From: Pseudomonadota bacterium | Lineage (GTDB): Bacteria > Pseudomonadota > Gammaproteobacteria > JAADHS01 | Direction of reading: 5' to 3' | NCBI GenBank assembly: GCA_021821045.1 | Contig: JAKACW010000038.1 | Location: forward strand, 1 to 39,541 | DNA length: 39,541 nt | In this document: piece by piece, positions 1 through 10,209 of the stretch | How positions within the stretch are numbered: the first letter of the stretch is position 1 | How the letters are laid out: each line of letters opens with the position of its first letter | Program-made: the position numbers and the translations under genes | Notes under the pieces: generated by a model | Seen by the model: only the letters and a program-made list of their open reading frames with translations | What the model was told of the DNA's origin: nothing | Databases searched by the model: none

Positions 1-102
1 TTCCGATCTATCGAGATTACCGATTGTGCCAATGTGAAAACGTCCTTTCCGGGTTTTGTGGAATTGGTCAACGGCTGTGGCCTCGATTTAAGGACGAATT
101 AG
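1..102 (+). CDS. aroA: 3-phosphoshikimate 1-carboxyvinyltransferase (EPSP synthase), C-terminal end only
   Basis: The window opens inside this gene. Frame 1 is open from base 1 and ends with TAG at 100-102, giving the last 33 residues. They contain DCANVKTSFPGFVEL, the typical C-terminal motif of AroA enzymes, which join shikimate-3-phosphate and PEP in aromatic amino acid synthesis. The position directly before cmk and rpsA is also the classical aroA place in gammaproteobacteria; in pseudomonads the gene is fused to tyrA, and I cannot tell from this fragment whether that applies here. The next gene starts only 6 bases after the stop. Confidence 0.85.
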   Translation, partial: FRSIEITDCANVKTSFPGFVELVNGCGLDLRTN

Positions 103-108
103 ACTGTG

Positions 109-798
109 ATGAGCGATGCAGCCGTTCCAGTAATTGCCATCGATGGACCATCGGGCACAGGCAAGGGCACCATAAGTCGGCGGGTAGCGCTGTGGTTGAA
201 TTTCCACTTTTTGGATAGTGGAGCGTTATATCGGTTGCTCGGCCTCGCCGCTCGCCGTGGCGGCGTCGATTTGGGCGATGGCCAGGCGCTGGCAGTCCTC
301 GCCCGCAGTCTCGATATTCGCTTCGAGCCGGTGCCGGGCCAGGATGAAACGTCTATTTTTCTTAACAATGAAGAGGTTACGGACGCAATTCGGACGGAGA
401 ATTGCGGGAGCGACGCCTCGCTGGTGGCGGCCGTCCCTGAGGTCCGTGCTGCATTGCTTGATCGTCAGCGGGCATTTCGGGTTGCCCCCGGGCTAGTCGC
501 CGACGGGCGGGATATGGGCACAGTGGTCTTTCCCGATGCCGCGCTTAAGGTTTACCTCACCGCCAGCCGCGAGGAGCGCGCGAACCGGCGCTATAAGCAG
601 TTGATAGGCAAAGGAATTGGTGTTACACTCGATCGCCTTTTAAAAGAGCTGGAAGCCCGCGACGCGCGGGACAGTGGGCGCGCGGTGGCGCCGATGAAGC
701 CTGCCGCCGATGCCGTGATCGTCGATACCACAACGCTGAACGTCGAGCAGGTATTCTCGAAAGTGCAGGCGCTTTGGAACGCGCATTGCGAGCGTTGA
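109..798 (+). CDS. cmk: Cytidylate kinase
   Basis: Cytoplasmic enzyme that phosphorylates CMP and dCMP with ATP. The protein (229 aa from ATG 109) begins with VIAIDGPSGTGKGT, a P-loop at about residues 8-21, followed by the family segment LDSGALYR and later DGRDMGTVVFPDA, which binds the nucleotide. The length is normal for the family. A GTG at 106 would add one residue; ATG 109 is the more likely start. The gene sits 6 bases after aroA and before rpsA, the standard aroA-cmk-rpsA order, so co-transcription with aroA is likely. Confidence 0.95.
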   Translation: MSDAAVPVIAIDGPSGTGKGTISRRVALWLNFHFLDSGALYRLLGLAARRGGVDLGDGQALAVLARSLDIRFEPVPGQDETSIFLNNEEVTDAIRTENCGSDASLVAAVPEVRAALLDRQRAFRVAPGLVADGRDMGTVVFPDAALKVYLTASREERANRRYKQLIGKGIGVTLDRLLKELEARDARDSGRAVAPMKPAADAVIVDTTTLNVEQVFSKVQALWNAHCER

Positions 799-1073
799 GA
801 GCATCGCTGTTCTCTGTCGCAGGCTGCTTATCTTTTGGAAGTGCTGCGCCGACAACGTCGGCTGCATGCGATGGATTCGGACGGTGCGATCAAGCTGGTG
901 TTTGTTAGCGGTGCCGTCGCGAGGTTGAACGGCCGGATCCAATGTTTGAAAGGCGAATGCAGTTATCAATATCAGGACGTTATTGATCGAGTTCGCTTAG
1001 GTGGGGTGAAAACCCTGAATGTTTAACTACAACCCTTAACACAGCGCTCCACGTTGGGCCCAAGGTTCCACTA
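799..1073. other. cmk-rpsA intergenic leader
   Basis: No convincing gene lies in these 275 bases. A 63-codon frame at 835-1026 lacks an ATG start, has no ribosome binding site and resembles nothing I know. A 10-base palindrome TTGGGCCCAA at 1054-1063 sits just before the rpsA start. In other gammaproteobacteria the rpsA leader carries its own promoter and is folded for autoregulation by S1; no promoter here is clear enough to mark. Confidence 0.4.
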
Positions 1074-2756
1074 ATGACTGAAAGCTTCGCAGAACTTTTT
1101 GAACAGAGCATCATCACGCAAAAAATGCGTCCCGGTGCAATCGTAAAAGCCACCGTCGTCGAAATTCGACCCGAATCGGTGGTTGTCAATGCCGGTCTCA
1201 AGTCCGAGAGTATTATTCCCATCGAGCAGTTCAGAACGGGTGACGAGTCTCCGGTTATTTCCGTTGGCGACGAAATTGAAGTTGCCCTGGAAGCCGTAGA
1301 AGACGGTCACGGCGAAACTCGGTTATCGCGCGAGAAAGCAATACGCGCGCAGTCCTGGACGCGGTTGGAGACGGCGCTGGAAGCGGCTCAAACGGTCAAG
1401 GGCATTATCAACGGCAAAGTCAAAGGCGGATTCACGGTGGACGTCGGCGGAATCCGGGCGTTCCTGCCTGGATCATTGGTCGACGTGCGGCCCGTGCGCG
1501 ATTCGACTCATCTCGAAGGCCGCGAACTCGATTTCAAAGTGGTTAAGCTTGATCGCAAACGCAACAACGTGGTTGTGTCCCGTCGCGCGGTGGTTGAGAG
1601 CGTCAGCGACGCCGAGCGTCAAAAGCTGCTGGACAACCTCCAAGAAGGCCAAGTGGTCAAGGGTATCGTCAAGAACCTCACGGACTACGGCGCGTTCGTC
1701 GATCTTGGCGGCATCGACGGTTTGTTGCACATTACCGATATGGCGTGGAAACGCGTGCGCCAGCCGTCCGAGTTGGTCAATGTGGGCGACGAAATCTCTG
1801 TCAAGGTGCTCAAGTACGACCGTGAGCGCAATCGCGTTTCGCTGGGCATGAAGCAACTGGGTGAAGATCCGTGGGTCAACATCGCGCGGCGCTATCCGGT
1901 TCACACCCGTCTGTTTGGCAAGGTCACGAACATCACCGACTACGGCTGTTTCGTCGAAATCGAAGAGGGCGTGGAAGGCTTGGTTCACGTCTCGGAGATG
2001 GATTGGACGAACAAGAACGTCAACCCGTCGAAAGTCGTCCATCTCGACCAGGAATGTGAAGTCATGGTGCTCGACATCGACGAAGAGCGTCGGCGCATTT
2101 CCTTGGGCATGAAGCAGTGCCAGTCCAATCCGTGGGAGACGTTTGCCGCGACTCACAACAAGGGCGACAAGGTGTCCGGCCAGATCAAGTCGATTACTGA
2201 TTTCGGTATCTTCGTCGGCTTGGACGGCGGCATCGACGGCCTGTTGCACCTGTCCGACTTATCCTGGGCTGAAGGCGGGGAAGGCTCCGTTCATCAATAT
2301 AAGAAGGGCGATCAAATCGACGCCGTTATTCTGGCGATCGATCCGGAACGGGAACGTATTTCGCTGGGCATCAAGCAGCTGGAAAAGGATCCTTTCTCCA
2401 ACTATGTCGCCGAGCACCCGAAGGGCACCATCGTCCGCGGCAAAGTAAAGGAAGTGGATGCAAAAGGCGCGCTGATTGCCCTCACCGAGGGTGTTGAGGG
2501 CTACTTGCGAGCATCGGAGATCACGCAGGAGCGGTTGGACGACGCGCGCACGGTGCTTAACGTGGGTGACGAGGTCGATGCCAAGTTTGTCGGCGTGGAC
2601 CGCAAGAATCGGTCGATCATGCTGTCGATAAAAGCGAAGGACTCTCAAGAAGAAGCAGAAGCGATTGAAGAGTATTCTCGCTCGTCGACGGGCAAGGGTT
2701 CGACTACACTTGGGGATATACTCAAAGAGCAAATGGGAAGTCAGTCTGATTCCTAA
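1074..2756 (+). CDS. rpsA: 30S ribosomal protein S1
   Basis: RNA-binding ribosomal protein that recruits and unfolds mRNA on the 30S subunit. The 560-aa product has the full gammaproteobacterial length and six consecutive S1 (OB-fold) domains, seen as repeated blocks such as [31 protein letters not shown] and [14 protein letters not shown]; the last domains are the most divergent. The start ATG 1074 is preceded by a weak AAGG, as is usual for rpsA. The gene lies between cmk and ihfB as in Escherichia coli and Pseudomonas. Confidence 0.98.
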   Translation: MTESFAELFEQSIITQKMRPGAIVKATVVEIRPESVVVNAGLKSESIIPIEQFRTGDESPVISVGDEIEVALEAVEDGHGETRLSREKAIRAQSWTRLETALEAAQTVKGIINGKVKGGFTVDVGGIRAFLPGSLVDVRPVRDSTHLEGRELDFKVVKLDRKRNNVVVSRRAVVESVSDAERQKLLDNLQEGQVVKGIVKNLTDYGAFVDLGGIDGLLHITDMAWKRVRQPSELVNVGDEISVKVLKYDRERNRVSLGMKQLGEDPWVNIARRYPVHTRLFGKVTNITDYGCFVEIEEGVEGLVHVSEMDWTNKNVNPSKVVHLDQECEVMVLDIDEERRRISLGMKQCQSNPWETFAATHNKGDKVSGQIKSITDFGIFVGLDGGIDGLLHLSDLSWAEGGEGSVHQYKKGDQIDAVILAIDPERERISLGIKQLEKDPFSNYVAEHPKGTIVRGKVKEVDAKGALIALTEGVEGYLRASEITQERLDDARTVLNVGDEVDAKFVGVDRKNRSIMLSIKAKDSQEEAEAIEEYSRSSTGKGSTTLGDILKEQMGSQSDS

Positions 2757-2777
2757 CAGACTCTGAAGGATCGGTGC

Positions 2778-2801
2778 GGAACCTCGGTTGGCCGAGGTTC
2801 C
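2778..2801 (+). terminator. Stem-loop after rpsA
   Basis: GGAACCTCGG and CCGAGGTTCC form a perfect 10-bp stem around a TTGG loop, 21 bases after the rpsA stop. No T-run follows, so it may be an mRNA-stabilising or processing hairpin rather than a true intrinsic terminator. Confidence 0.45.
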
Positions 2802-2960
2802 CTCCGACGGCGCCTGGGTTCGCGCTGATGTCTTCCGAGTGGTGATTTGGGATGCTTGCGTGTTTTAGCAGGTCCTCCATCGGTCTTGGGGGACTTCTCA
2901 TGAGAGAGAAAACCGTCAAACGTTTTGAATTGCGGCGCTTCTGGTGGTGTGGGGGAACGA

Positions 2961-3296
2961 ATGACCAAATCCGAACTTATTGAGCTGTTATCGCAACGAC
3001 AGAAACACTTAACATCTAAGGATGTTGAGTTCGCCGTAAAGACGGTTATCGAACAAATGGCAAAGACACTTTCGAGCGGTGAGCGAATCGAGATCCGCGG
3101 ATTCGGAAGTTTTTCGTTGCACTACCGCCCGCCACGGATGGGACGAAATCCCAAGACGGGCGAGTCCGTGCCATTGGCTGGAAAATACGTACCCCATTTC
3201 AAGCCTGGCAAGGAACTGCGCGATCGCGTTAATATCGGAGCTGCCAAGAATAAGATTCAGATCGATACATCGCCCGACGAAAACGAGGACGATTAA
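2961..3296 (+). CDS. ihfB: Integration host factor subunit beta
   Basis: Nucleoid protein that pairs with IHF alpha and bends DNA sharply at specific sites in replication, recombination and sigma-54 promoters. The 111-aa product has the HU/IHF fold: [10 protein letters not shown] at the start, then [20 protein letters not shown] and the DNA-inserting arm [28 protein letters not shown] 2961 was chosen because GGGGGAA lies just before it and the protein then aligns with IhfB from residue 1; an upstream in-frame start would add 12 unrelated residues. A short acidic tail (DENEDD) extends past the usual end. Confidence 0.95.
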   Translation: MTKSELIELLSQRQKHLTSKDVEFAVKTVIEQMAKTLSSGERIEIRGFGSFSLHYRPPRMGRNPKTGESVPLAGKYVPHFKPGKELRDRVNIGAAKNKIQIDTSPDENEDD

Positions 3297-3347
3297 AAAC
3301 AAAGAACGAGCGCGCCGTCGCGTCAGGGAAACTGTGCTGGGGGGTCT

Positions 3348-3638
3348 ATGCGTAGTATTTTGAGTTGGATTGTCATTATTGCGGTTGCTGTGGCTGGCCT
3401 TGGGTTGGCTTGGTTGAACGCGTCTCCGGTCAAAATCGATTTCATGTATACGTCGTTCGAGGTCCCATTGGCGCTGCTGGTCAGTGTTTGCATCGGGATA
3501 GGCATTCTTGTGGGCGCCGTCATCAGTATGGCCATGGTCTTACGGTTGCGCCGACGCGTGTCCGCCATGGAGCGTGATCAAAGCCGGTCCAGCACCTCGA
3601 CCGGTATGCGCGCAGTGCCGCTAAAAACGTCCTTCTAG
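3348..3638 (+). CDS. lapA: LapA family inner-membrane protein (DUF1049)
   Basis: Small membrane protein (96 aa) with two hydrophobic helices, at about residues 4-24 and 40-64, and a basic cytoplasmic segment RLRRRVSAMERDQ. This is the LapA (YciS) layout, and the gene sits directly before lapB as in E. coli, where both help control lipopolysaccharide assembly through LpxC turnover. Start ATG 3348 follows a GGGGGG-rich Shine-Dalgarno. It ends 22 bases before lapB. Confidence 0.88.
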   Translation: MRSILSWIVIIAVAVAGLGLAWLNASPVKIDFMYTSFEVPLALLVSVCIGIGILVGAVISMAMVLRLRRRVSAMERDQSRSSTSTGMRAVPLKTSF

Positions 3639-3660
3639 CGGGCACGATTCATCGCCGTCT

Positions 3661-4833
3661 ATGTATGTCCTCTTGTGGCTGCTCCTTCCCGTAGCGGCTG
3701 CGACGGGCTGGTGGCTGGCTAAACATCCTCGATTTCCGGGGCATGCACGTCCGGCGTCGATGCCGCCTGAGTATTTCAGGGGGCTGAACTACATCCTCAA
3801 TGAACAGCCCGACCAAGCCATCGAGATTTTCAGTCGATTGTTGGATCATGGCGCCGAAACCGTAGAGCTGCACCTGGCCGTCGGGAACCTGTTTCGCCGC
3901 CGCGGCGAGGTCGACCGGGCCATTCGTGTTCACCAGCAACTGCTTACTCATTCTGGAATTTCCGACAGCCAGCGCCACTCGGCATTATTGGAGTTGGGGG
4001 ATGACTACGTTCGAGCCGGTCTTTTGGACCGCGCCGAACAGTTGCTCCAGGAACTGCTTCAATTGGATCCGAGCAACCAGGCCGGATTGGCCCTCTTGCG
4101 AGACGTCTACCAACAAGAAAAGGACTGGGCGCGCGCGCTCGAAGTGGCTCAGCGTTTGGCAGCCTCGGGACACGATGACATGAACGCGGTCATCGCCCAT
4201 TACCACTGTGAGCTGGCCGAGTCCGCCTTGTCACGCCGGGATTTCGTGGTGGCGCAGACGCATATCGCCCAGGCGCTGCAGGCCGACCCGCAGTGCGTCC
4301 GCGCCAGTTTCGTCGAAGGCCGGCTGCGTTTCGATGAGGGTGAGCATGAAGCTGCCTTGGTTGCCTATGAGCGATTGCTGAAGCAAGATCCCTCATACGT
4401 CGGTGAAGTTATCGAGCGAATGGCGGAGTGTCTATACAAGCAAGGAAAGGCTGACGGCGTGGCGGATTATTTGCTGGCGCTCTTGCGCCGCTACCCCAGC
4501 GGCCAGGCGGCACTGGTGGTGACCCATTTGTTGAAACAGCAACATAGCGAGCACGATTCGGCCGTGTTCCTCGCCCATTTCCTCAGTCGTACGCCTTCGC
4601 TGCAGGGGCTGTTGACCCTGGTTGATCTCAGCGTGGCATCGGCGACCGCTGAGAGCAGAGACACCTTTCGCGTGGCGAAGTCGGTCCTGGAACGCGTGAT
4701 CGAGCAGCAGCCGGCCTACCGGTGTCGATTGTGCGGATTCTCTGGAAAGGTTTTGCACTGGCAATGCCCGAGCTGCAAAAATTGGAATAGCGTGCGGCCG
4801 GTGGAAATTACCGGCTTGGACATCCGTTGCTAG
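3661..4833 (+). CDS. lapB: Lipopolysaccharide assembly protein B
   Basis: Membrane-anchored tetratricopeptide protein that, in E. coli, acts with FtsH to regulate LpxC and coordinate LPS synthesis. The 390-aa product has an N-terminal membrane helix (about residues 2-20), a long series of TPR helices, and a C-terminal rubredoxin-like metal site with paired cysteines CRLC and CPSC at about residues 355-372. These are the three diagnostic parts, in the expected order. It follows lapA and its stop overlaps the leader of pyrF, giving the common ihfB-lapA-lapB-pyrF cluster. Confidence 0.95.
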   Translation: MYVLLWLLLPVAAATGWWLAKHPRFPGHARPASMPPEYFRGLNYILNEQPDQAIEIFSRLLDHGAETVELHLAVGNLFRRRGEVDRAIRVHQQLLTHSGISDSQRHSALLELGDDYVRAGLLDRAEQLLQELLQLDPSNQAGLALLRDVYQQEKDWARALEVAQRLAASGHDDMNAVIAHYHCELAESALSRRDFVVAQTHIAQALQADPQCVRASFVEGRLRFDEGEHEAALVAYERLLKQDPSYVGEVIERMAECLYKQGKADGVADYLLALLRRYPSGQAALVVTHLLKQQHSEHDSAVFLAHFLSRTPSLQGLLTLVDLSVASATAESRDTFRVAKSVLERVIEQQPAYRCRLCGFSGKVLHWQCPSCKNWNSVRPVEITGLDIRC

Positions 4834-4841
4834 GGAAACGA

Positions 4842-5540
4842 ATGGAACAGTCATCTAATAAGATTATCGTGGCCTTGGACTTTCCCTCTGGAAAGAAAGC
4901 CCTGACCTTTGTGGACCAGGTAACGCCCGAGTTGTGCCGGCTCAAAGTCGGCAAGGAACTGTTCGTCGCCGAAGGCCCGGCGCTGGTGCGTGAACTGGTG
5001 CGGCGCGGCTTCGCGGTTTTTCTGGATCTGAAGTTCCACGACATTCCCAACACCGTCGCAGCCGCCTGCCGGGTTGCAGCCGACCTGGGCGTCTGGATGG
5101 TGAATGTCCATGCGCTCGGCGGCCGGGCGATGTTGGAGGCGGCGCGCGCGGCCGTGGGTGAGACGAAGGATCGACCATATCTCATCGGCGTGACCCTGCT
5201 CACCAGCATGAATGCTGCGGAGTTGCCGGCTGTCGGCTTATCCGGGACGCCGGCCCAGAATGTCGAGCGCTTGGCTGGGCTGTGCCATTCTTCCGGCCTG
5301 GACGGCGTTGTATGCTCCGCCCAGGAAGCGGCGGGGTTGCGGTCGGCGCTGGGCCCGAGGTTTCTCCTTGTCACGCCCGGAATTCGACCGTCCGGCAGCG
5401 ATGTTGGCGATCAGGCCAGGGTGATGACGCCGCGCGACGCCGTCAACGCGGGCGCCAGCTTCCTGGTGGTTGGCCGTCCCATCACGCAGGCTGACAATCC
5501 GTTGAGCGTGTTGCTTACAATGCAAAGTGAAATTGCCTGA
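4842..5540 (+). CDS. pyrF: Orotidine 5'-phosphate decarboxylase
   Basis: Last step of UMP synthesis: decarboxylation of OMP. The 232-aa protein carries the catalytic signature [10 protein letters not shown] at residues 62-71, with the Asp-Lys-Asp charge network (D62, K64, D67), and a phosphate-binding end with VTPGIRP and [11 protein letters not shown] 4842 has AGGGA just upstream. A TTG at 4827 that overlaps the lapB stop is less likely because the Shine-Dalgarno would then lie inside the gene. Confidence 0.96.
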   Translation: MEQSSNKIIVALDFPSGKKALTFVDQVTPELCRLKVGKELFVAEGPALVRELVRRGFAVFLDLKFHDIPNTVAAACRVAADLGVWMVNVHALGGRAMLEAARAAVGETKDRPYLIGVTLLTSMNAAELPAVGLSGTPAQNVERLAGLCHSSGLDGVVCSAQEAAGLRSALGPRFLLVTPGIRPSGSDVGDQARVMTPRDAVNAGASFLVVGRPITQADNPLSVLLTMQSEIA

Positions 5541-5624
5541 CAGACCGCTTCGATACCCCCCTGTAAATTGTTCCTCGTTCGCAACGTGCGAGCCTTGATA
5601 ACAAAATCTACAGGAGATATCGAA

Positions 5625-5918
5625 ATGAAAGCTATGACTAAGTTTTTTGGAATTGCCGCGCTGCTGGGTGCCCACGCGGCTATGGCCGGCCACCCGGTCA
5701 ATGTCAACACCGCGTCCGCCGAAGAGCTGGCGGCTGCGCTTGACGGGGTGGGCTTGTCCCGGGCGGCGGCGATTGTCGACTACCGGACGCAGAACGGGCC
5801 CTTCCAGGCGTCCGACGATCTGCGCAATGTCAAAGGCATTGGCGAGTCGACGCTGGAAAAAAACCGAGCCAATATCCTCGTGAGTGACGGACAATCCACG
5901 CCGACCGCGGCCCAGTAG
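5625..5918 (+). CDS. Small exported helix-hairpin-helix protein, ComEA-like
   Basis: A 97-aa protein with a cleavable signal peptide (MKAMTKFFGIAALLGAHAAMA) and a single HhH DNA-binding module: VNVNTASAEELAAALDGVG, then AAAIVDYRTQNGPF and DLRNVKGIGESTLEKNRANI. Single-domain ComEA proteins of Gram-negative bacteria bind incoming DNA in the periplasm during natural transformation. CAGGAGATAT lies 4 bases before ATG 5625, a good ribosome site. A position downstream of pyrF is common in Pseudomonas-like genomes. Whether this species is competent cannot be seen here. Confidence 0.85.
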   Translation: MKAMTKFFGIAALLGAHAAMAGHPVNVNTASAEELAAALDGVGLSRAAAIVDYRTQNGPFQASDDLRNVKGIGESTLEKNRANILVSDGQSTPTAAQ

Positions 5919-5924
5919 GCGCGC

Positions 5925-5965
5925 AAACACGGTTCAGGGCGACTGCGCTGAACCGTGTTTTCCCT
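5925..5965 (+). terminator. Intrinsic terminator after the comEA-like gene
   Basis: AAACACGGTTCAG (5925-5937) and CTGAACCGTGTTT (5948-5960) form a perfect 13-bp stem with a 10-base loop, ending in a T-rich stretch. It begins 6 bases after the comEA stop and closes the first block of the window. Confidence 0.9.
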
Positions 5966-6087
5966 TTGGTTCACATTTTGGTTCGTGGAAAATTGTCTCA
6001 AGTGTTGTAAACTTTGCGCTCCGTTGGCCGGTTGAGCACGGCCCACCAAAACCCATTTACCATTTCGTGAAAAGGGGTTGCGCGCAT

Positions 6088-7560
6088 ATGACAGATCTCC
6101 AGCCAGTGGTGCTTTCGGGAGGGTCGGGTACCCGGCTGTGGCCGCTGTCCCGCGAGCATTATCCCAAGCAGTTGCTGCCGCTACACGGACAACACTCCAT
6201 GCTTCAGGCTACCGTTCTGCGGCTCAAGAGTTTTTCATCGCCCCAGATCAACGTATTGCCCCCGGTCGTCGTCTGCAATGAAGAACATCGATTCCTGGTG
6301 GCGGAGCAGATTCGTCAGATTCACGCCGCGCCCGACGGAATCCTTCTCGAACCGCAGGGCCGCAACACCGCCCCGGCGCTGACGCTCGCGGCGCTGCACG
6401 CCGTTTCCCGCGGCGCGGATCCGGTGTTGTTGGTCATGCCTGCTGACCACGTCATCCTGGGAGAAGACAAGTTTCATCTTGCCGTGGCGGATGCCCTCGC
6501 CGCGGCCGAGCAGGGCGCGGTGGTTACCTTTGGCATCGTGCCGACGCAGCCCGAGACGGGTTACGGCTATATCAAGAAGGGTGCGAGCGTGAAGCTACGC
6601 GGCGCGGCCGGCGATGTCGCGAAGTTAGACAGCTTTGTCGAGAAGCCCGATCGGCTGCGCGCCGAAGAGTACGTGAAGTCCGGTGCGTATTTGTGGAACA
6701 GCGGCATGTTCATCATGAAAGCGTCGGTGTGGCTGGCGGCGATCGAAAAGTTTCAACCGGAAATGACCCGCTGCTGCCGTGATGCTTACGCCAACGGGTC
6801 GCGGGACAAGGATTTCTACCGAGTCGATAAAGCAGCCTTTGCGCGTTGCCCGAGCGATTCGATTGACTATGCAGTGATGGAAAAGTTGGCTGAACCCGCT
6901 GGCGCCGGCGTCGCACAAGCGATGGTCGTGCCCTTGGACGCCGGGTGGTCCGATGTGGGGGCGTGGCCGGCCATTTGGGAGATCTCGCAACGGGACCAAA
7001 ACGGCAACGCGCTCAAAGGCGATGTCTATGCGATCAACTGCCGCAATACCTTGGCCTATTCGGAGTCGCGCTTGGTTGCCACCGTTGGACTGGACGATAT
7101 GATCGTTGTCGAGACGGCGGATGCGGTGCTGGTGGCCCACAAAGATCATGCCCAGGACATCAAGCTCGTCGTCAACCGTTTGAAAGAGGAGCAACGCTCG
7201 CAGCATCAAACCCATCGCCGGGTTTTTCGGCCATGGGGTTCCTATGAGGGCATCGATGTGGGCGACCGGTTTCAGGTAAAGCGCATCACCGTCAATCCGG
7301 GCGCGGCGCTGTCCCTGCAAATGCACCACCATCGCGCCGAGCATTGGATTGTCGTGCGTGGCACGGCGCGCGTTACCCGTGGCGACGAGGCGGTGTTGCT
7401 TTCTGAAAATCAATCGACGTACATCCCCCTCGGTGTAAAACACCGCCTTGAAAACCCCGGCAAAGTGCCGTTGGAACTCATCGAAGTGCAATCCGGGAGT
7501 TATCTCGGCGAAGACGACATCGTTCGATTTGAAGATGTCTACGGCAGAAAAGACAGCTGA
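6088..7560 (+). CDS. manC: Mannose-1-phosphate guanylyltransferase / mannose-6-phosphate isomerase
   Basis: Bifunctional type II enzyme (490 aa) that makes GDP-mannose for surface polysaccharides. The N-terminal nucleotidyltransferase starts with VVLSGGSGTRLWPLSREHYP and includes FVEKPDRLRAEEY and YLWNSGMFIMKASV. The C-terminal cupin isomerase has RPWGSYEGID and the metal-binding MHHHRAEHWIVV. ATG 6088 was chosen because it starts the enzyme fold exactly and follows AAAAGGGG; the frame is open much further upstream, but that part crosses the terminator at 5925. It heads a run of polysaccharide genes. Confidence 0.94.
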   Translation: MTDLQPVVLSGGSGTRLWPLSREHYPKQLLPLHGQHSMLQATVLRLKSFSSPQINVLPPVVVCNEEHRFLVAEQIRQIHAAPDGILLEPQGRNTAPALTLAALHAVSRGADPVLLVMPADHVILGEDKFHLAVADALAAAEQGAVVTFGIVPTQPETGYGYIKKGASVKLRGAAGDVAKLDSFVEKPDRLRAEEYVKSGAYLWNSGMFIMKASVWLAAIEKFQPEMTRCCRDAYANGSRDKDFYRVDKAAFARCPSDSIDYAVMEKLAEPAGAGVAQAMVVPLDAGWSDVGAWPAIWEISQRDQNGNALKGDVYAINCRNTLAYSESRLVATVGLDDMIVVETADAVLVAHKDHAQDIKLVVNRLKEEQRSQHQTHRRVFRPWGSYEGIDVGDRFQVKRITVNPGAALSLQMHHHRAEHWIVVRGTARVTRGDEAVLLSENQSTYIPLGVKHRLENPGKVPLELIEVQSGSYLGEDDIVRFEDVYGRKDS

Positions 7561-7587
7561 CACGCGAAAAGGGAGTATAGAAGCACT

Positions 7588-8094
7588 ATGGAGAGCGCGG
7601 AGTGGTTCCTGTTATACGCGAAACCCCATCAAGAAGCCGTGGCCCAGTCGAATCTGGTTCGGCAAGGCTATGACACCTATCTTCCCTTAATCTGCGAGCG
7701 GCGTTATCTGCGAGCGCGCTGGCGACGCGTCGTCGAGCCCATGTTCCCGCGTTACTTGTTCATTCGACTCGACTCGACGCGCGATAACTGGGCGCCCATC
7801 CGTTCGACCCTTGGTGTGAGCGGGCTGGTCAGATTCGGGGTCGAGCCAGCGAGAGTTCCGGAAGCATTGATTGCCGACTTGCGGTGTCGAACGGCCGCCG
7901 ATGGCATTTTTCATCCGGCATCGCCGGAGTGGACCAAAGGCGAACGAGTACGTATCGTGGACGGGCCCCTGGCGGGTTACGAAGCCGCGTTCGAAGCGCG
8001 TTCCGGCACGGAGCGAGTGAAAGTGCTGATGGAACTGGTGGGGCAATACACCGTTGTCGAACTGAACGAGCACCAGTTGGCGCGGGCCGTATGA
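7588..8094 (+). CDS. RfaH-like transcription antiterminator (specialised NusG paralogue)
   Basis: The 168-aa product starts with WFLLYAKPHQEAVAQSNL, the N-terminal NGN domain that binds RNA polymerase. It continues with PMFPRYLFIRLD and VRFGVEPARVP, and ends in a KOW-type module (KGERVRIVDGPLAGYEAAFEA). RfaH-type proteins suppress pausing and Rho termination in long, poorly expressed operons such as LPS and capsule clusters. The gene lies inside a polysaccharide run, between manC and a lipid-carrier sugar transferase, as expected for a cluster-specific factor. I could not find an ops-like element (GGCGGTAGC) in the leader regions nearby. Confidence 0.88.
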   Translation: MESAEWFLLYAKPHQEAVAQSNLVRQGYDTYLPLICERRYLRARWRRVVEPMFPRYLFIRLDSTRDNWAPIRSTLGVSGLVRFGVEPARVPEALIADLRCRTAADGIFHPASPEWTKGERVRIVDGPLAGYEAAFEARSGTERVKVLMELVGQYTVVELNEHQLARAV

Positions 8095-8171
8095 GTGTCT
8101 TGAGGCCGTCGCCGCGGGCTTGCTTCGATCGTTACCATTGACGCGTTGACGATTTGTCGGGGCATTTCTCC

Positions 8172-9203
8172 ATGCATTGGATCGTTTTCGCCGTTGCGGC
8201 GGCAATCGTTCTCTCGGCCGTTCTGACCTTTCTCGCCCGCCGGTATGCGCAGCGCCGCAACGTGCTGGATCTGCCCAATGATCGCAGTTCCCATACCCAA
8301 CCGACACCGCGCGGCGGTGGCATCGGCATTGTTGTCGTCGTGGCCGCATATGGGGTCATCGCGCTGTGGCAGGGTTTGTTGGAGCCCCACATCGCGCTGG
8401 CGTTGGCGGGCGGTTTGCTAATTGCATTCGTTGGTTGGCTCGATGACCACCGCCATGTTTCCCAGTGGGTGCGCTTGATCGTCCAGATAGTCAGCGCGGT
8501 GTGGGCGGTGTATTGGTTGGGGGGCAAGACGCTGTGGCAGATCGGTCCCTATGCGATCGACTTGGGGATGCTGGGTAACGTCGTGGCGGCGCTGCTGCTG
8601 GTCTGGTTGACCAACTTGTATAACTTCATGGACGGCATCGACGGTTTTGCGGGAATGGAGGGTGCGTTCGTTTGCGGTGTCGGCGGTTTGCTGTTGTGGG
8701 CCGACGGGGCGACCTCATTGGCCGCTTTCGCCTGGGTGCTGGCCGGCGGGTGTGTCGGCTTTCTAACGTGGAATTGGCCGCCGGCGAAGGTCTTTATGGG
8801 TGACGTGGGCAGCGCGGCGGTCGGATTTCTGATCGGCGTTCTGGCCTTCGCGTCCGAGACCACGGGCGGTGCGCCGACCCTGTTGTGGTTGGTCCTTGCC
8901 GGCTTGTTCGTCGCCGATGCAACCTTGACGTTATTCTTGCGGGCGTGGCGCGGCGAGCGATGGTATTCGGCCCACCGCAGTCACGCGTACCAACTTCTCA
9001 CCCGTCGCGGGTGGTCCCATCTTCGAGTAACCGTTTTTGCCTTGAGTATTAATTTGTTGGTACTATTGCCGCTGGTTTTGGCCATGTGGGCGCGACCGGC
9101 GCAAGCCGCTTTGTTTGCGATTCTTGGGGCGTCGGTGCTGGCCTGGCTGTGGGTAATTGTTCAGCAGGCGAGTGATTTCGAGCGGCGTTTGGGCAACCCC
9201 TGA
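8172..9203 (+). CDS. Undecaprenyl-phosphate sugar-1-phosphate transferase, WecA/WbpL type
   Basis: Polytopic inner-membrane enzyme (343 aa, about ten hydrophobic helices) that moves a HexNAc-1-phosphate from UDP-sugar to undecaprenyl phosphate, starting glycan repeat-unit synthesis. Family motifs are in order: [12 protein letters not shown]-like segment (here [12 protein letters not shown]), [12 protein letters not shown], the active-site [24 protein letters not shown] and the late HRSHAYQ loop. ATG 8172 has GGGG about nine bases upstream; an alternative TTG at 8154 would add six residues. The sugar (GlcNAc, FucNAc or other) cannot be deduced. Confidence 0.9.
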   Translation: MHWIVFAVAAAIVLSAVLTFLARRYAQRRNVLDLPNDRSSHTQPTPRGGGIGIVVVVAAYGVIALWQGLLEPHIALALAGGLLIAFVGWLDDHRHVSQWVRLIVQIVSAVWAVYWLGGKTLWQIGPYAIDLGMLGNVVAALLLVWLTNLYNFMDGIDGFAGMEGAFVCGVGGLLLWADGATSLAAFAWVLAGGCVGFLTWNWPPAKVFMGDVGSAAVGFLIGVLAFASETTGGAPTLLWLVLAGLFVADATLTLFLRAWRGERWYSAHRSHAYQLLTRRGWSHLRVTVFALSINLLVLLPLVLAMWARPAQAALFAILGASVLAWLWVIVQQASDFERRLGNP

Positions 9204-9240
9204 ACGGTTGAGAAAAGACGGATGGGAGCAAGTTTGGCAC

Positions 9241-10134
9241 ATGAAGGCGATTAGGAAGGCAGTCTTTCCCGTGGCCGGGATGGGTACGCGATTTTTGCCG
9301 GCAACCAAGGCCAACCCGAAGGAAATGCTCCCTGTGGTGGACAAGCCGCTGATCCAGTACGCCGCGGAGGAAGCGGTGGCGGCCGGTATCACTCAACTGG
9401 TTTTTGTCACCAGCTCAAGCAAGCGCGCGATCGAAGACCACTTTGATCGAAACTTCGAGCTCGAAACGTTGCTTGCTCAACGTAAAAAACTCGACTTGCT
9501 GGAAATGATCAATGAAATCGTGCCGCCAGGCGTCTCTTGTGCCTATGTGCGTCAACCCGAGGCGCTCGGTTTGGGACACGCAGTGCTGTGCGCCAAGTCC
9601 GTTATCGGCGACGAGCCGTTCGCGGTGATCCTTGCTGACGATCTGATTCGCGGCGATTCGAAATCTTGCCTGGGTCAGATGGCGGACGTGGCATCCGAGT
9701 TCAGTTGTAGCGTTTTGGGCGTCCAGGAAGTGGCGCCCAGCGAAACCGACAAGTACGGCATCGTGCGCGCCAAGAGCGTCAATGATCGGGTCGGGCGAGT
9801 CGACGCCATCGTAGAGAAGCCGGCCCCCGCGGTGGCGCCGTCGACCCTGGCGGTCGTCGGACGGTATATTCTGACGCCGCGCATATTCCAGTTGCTTGAA
9901 ACCACCGAGCGCGGGGCCGGTGGTGAGATCCAACTGACGGATGCGATCGCACGCCTGTTGCACGAAGAACAGGTGGTGGCTTATCAGTTTCGCGGTAAGC
10001 GTTACGATTGCGGTGATAAGCTCGGTTATCTGCAGGCAACGGTGGAGCTTGCACTTGAGCATCCGGCGTTGCAGGATGGGTTTCGCAGTTATTTGAGCGA
10101 TTTTTGCGCTCATCTTTCCGCCAAACAAAAATAG
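9241..10134 (+). CDS. galU: UTP-glucose-1-phosphate uridylyltransferase
   Basis: Makes UDP-glucose from UTP and glucose-1-phosphate, a precursor of LPS core, O-antigen and exopolysaccharides. The 297-aa protein begins with [18 protein letters not shown] and [16 protein letters not shown], the nucleotide-binding start of GalU, followed by [24 protein letters not shown] and [13 protein letters not shown] 9241 aligns with the family start and follows GGGAGC. It sits 37 bases after the sugar transferase, in the same direction. Confidence 0.95.
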   Translation: MKAIRKAVFPVAGMGTRFLPATKANPKEMLPVVDKPLIQYAAEEAVAAGITQLVFVTSSSKRAIEDHFDRNFELETLLAQRKKLDLLEMINEIVPPGVSCAYVRQPEALGLGHAVLCAKSVIGDEPFAVILADDLIRGDSKSCLGQMADVASEFSCSVLGVQEVAPSETDKYGIVRAKSVNDRVGRVDAIVEKPAPAVAPSTLAVVGRYILTPRIFQLLETTERGAGGEIQLTDAIARLLHEEQVVAYQFRGKRYDCGDKLGYLQATVELALEHPALQDGFRSYLSDFCAHLSAKQK

Positions 10135-10209
10135 GCGACACGGGCGGCACGGGCGATCGCGAGCAACGGTCTTGCGGTTGGCATGAAACAGGGACACGGC
10201 GAGTCGGAA

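Noticed and set aside
835-1026. A 63-codon frame between cmk and rpsA
   Set aside because: No ATG start, no ribosome site and no recognisable family; it lies in the expected rpsA leader.
6625-7563. A 312-codon - strand frame opposite manC, with similar long antisense frames opposite rpsA, galU, cysM and dsrE-hpt
   Set aside because: GC-rich genes give long antisense frames; these show no family motifs and lie fully over well-supported genes.
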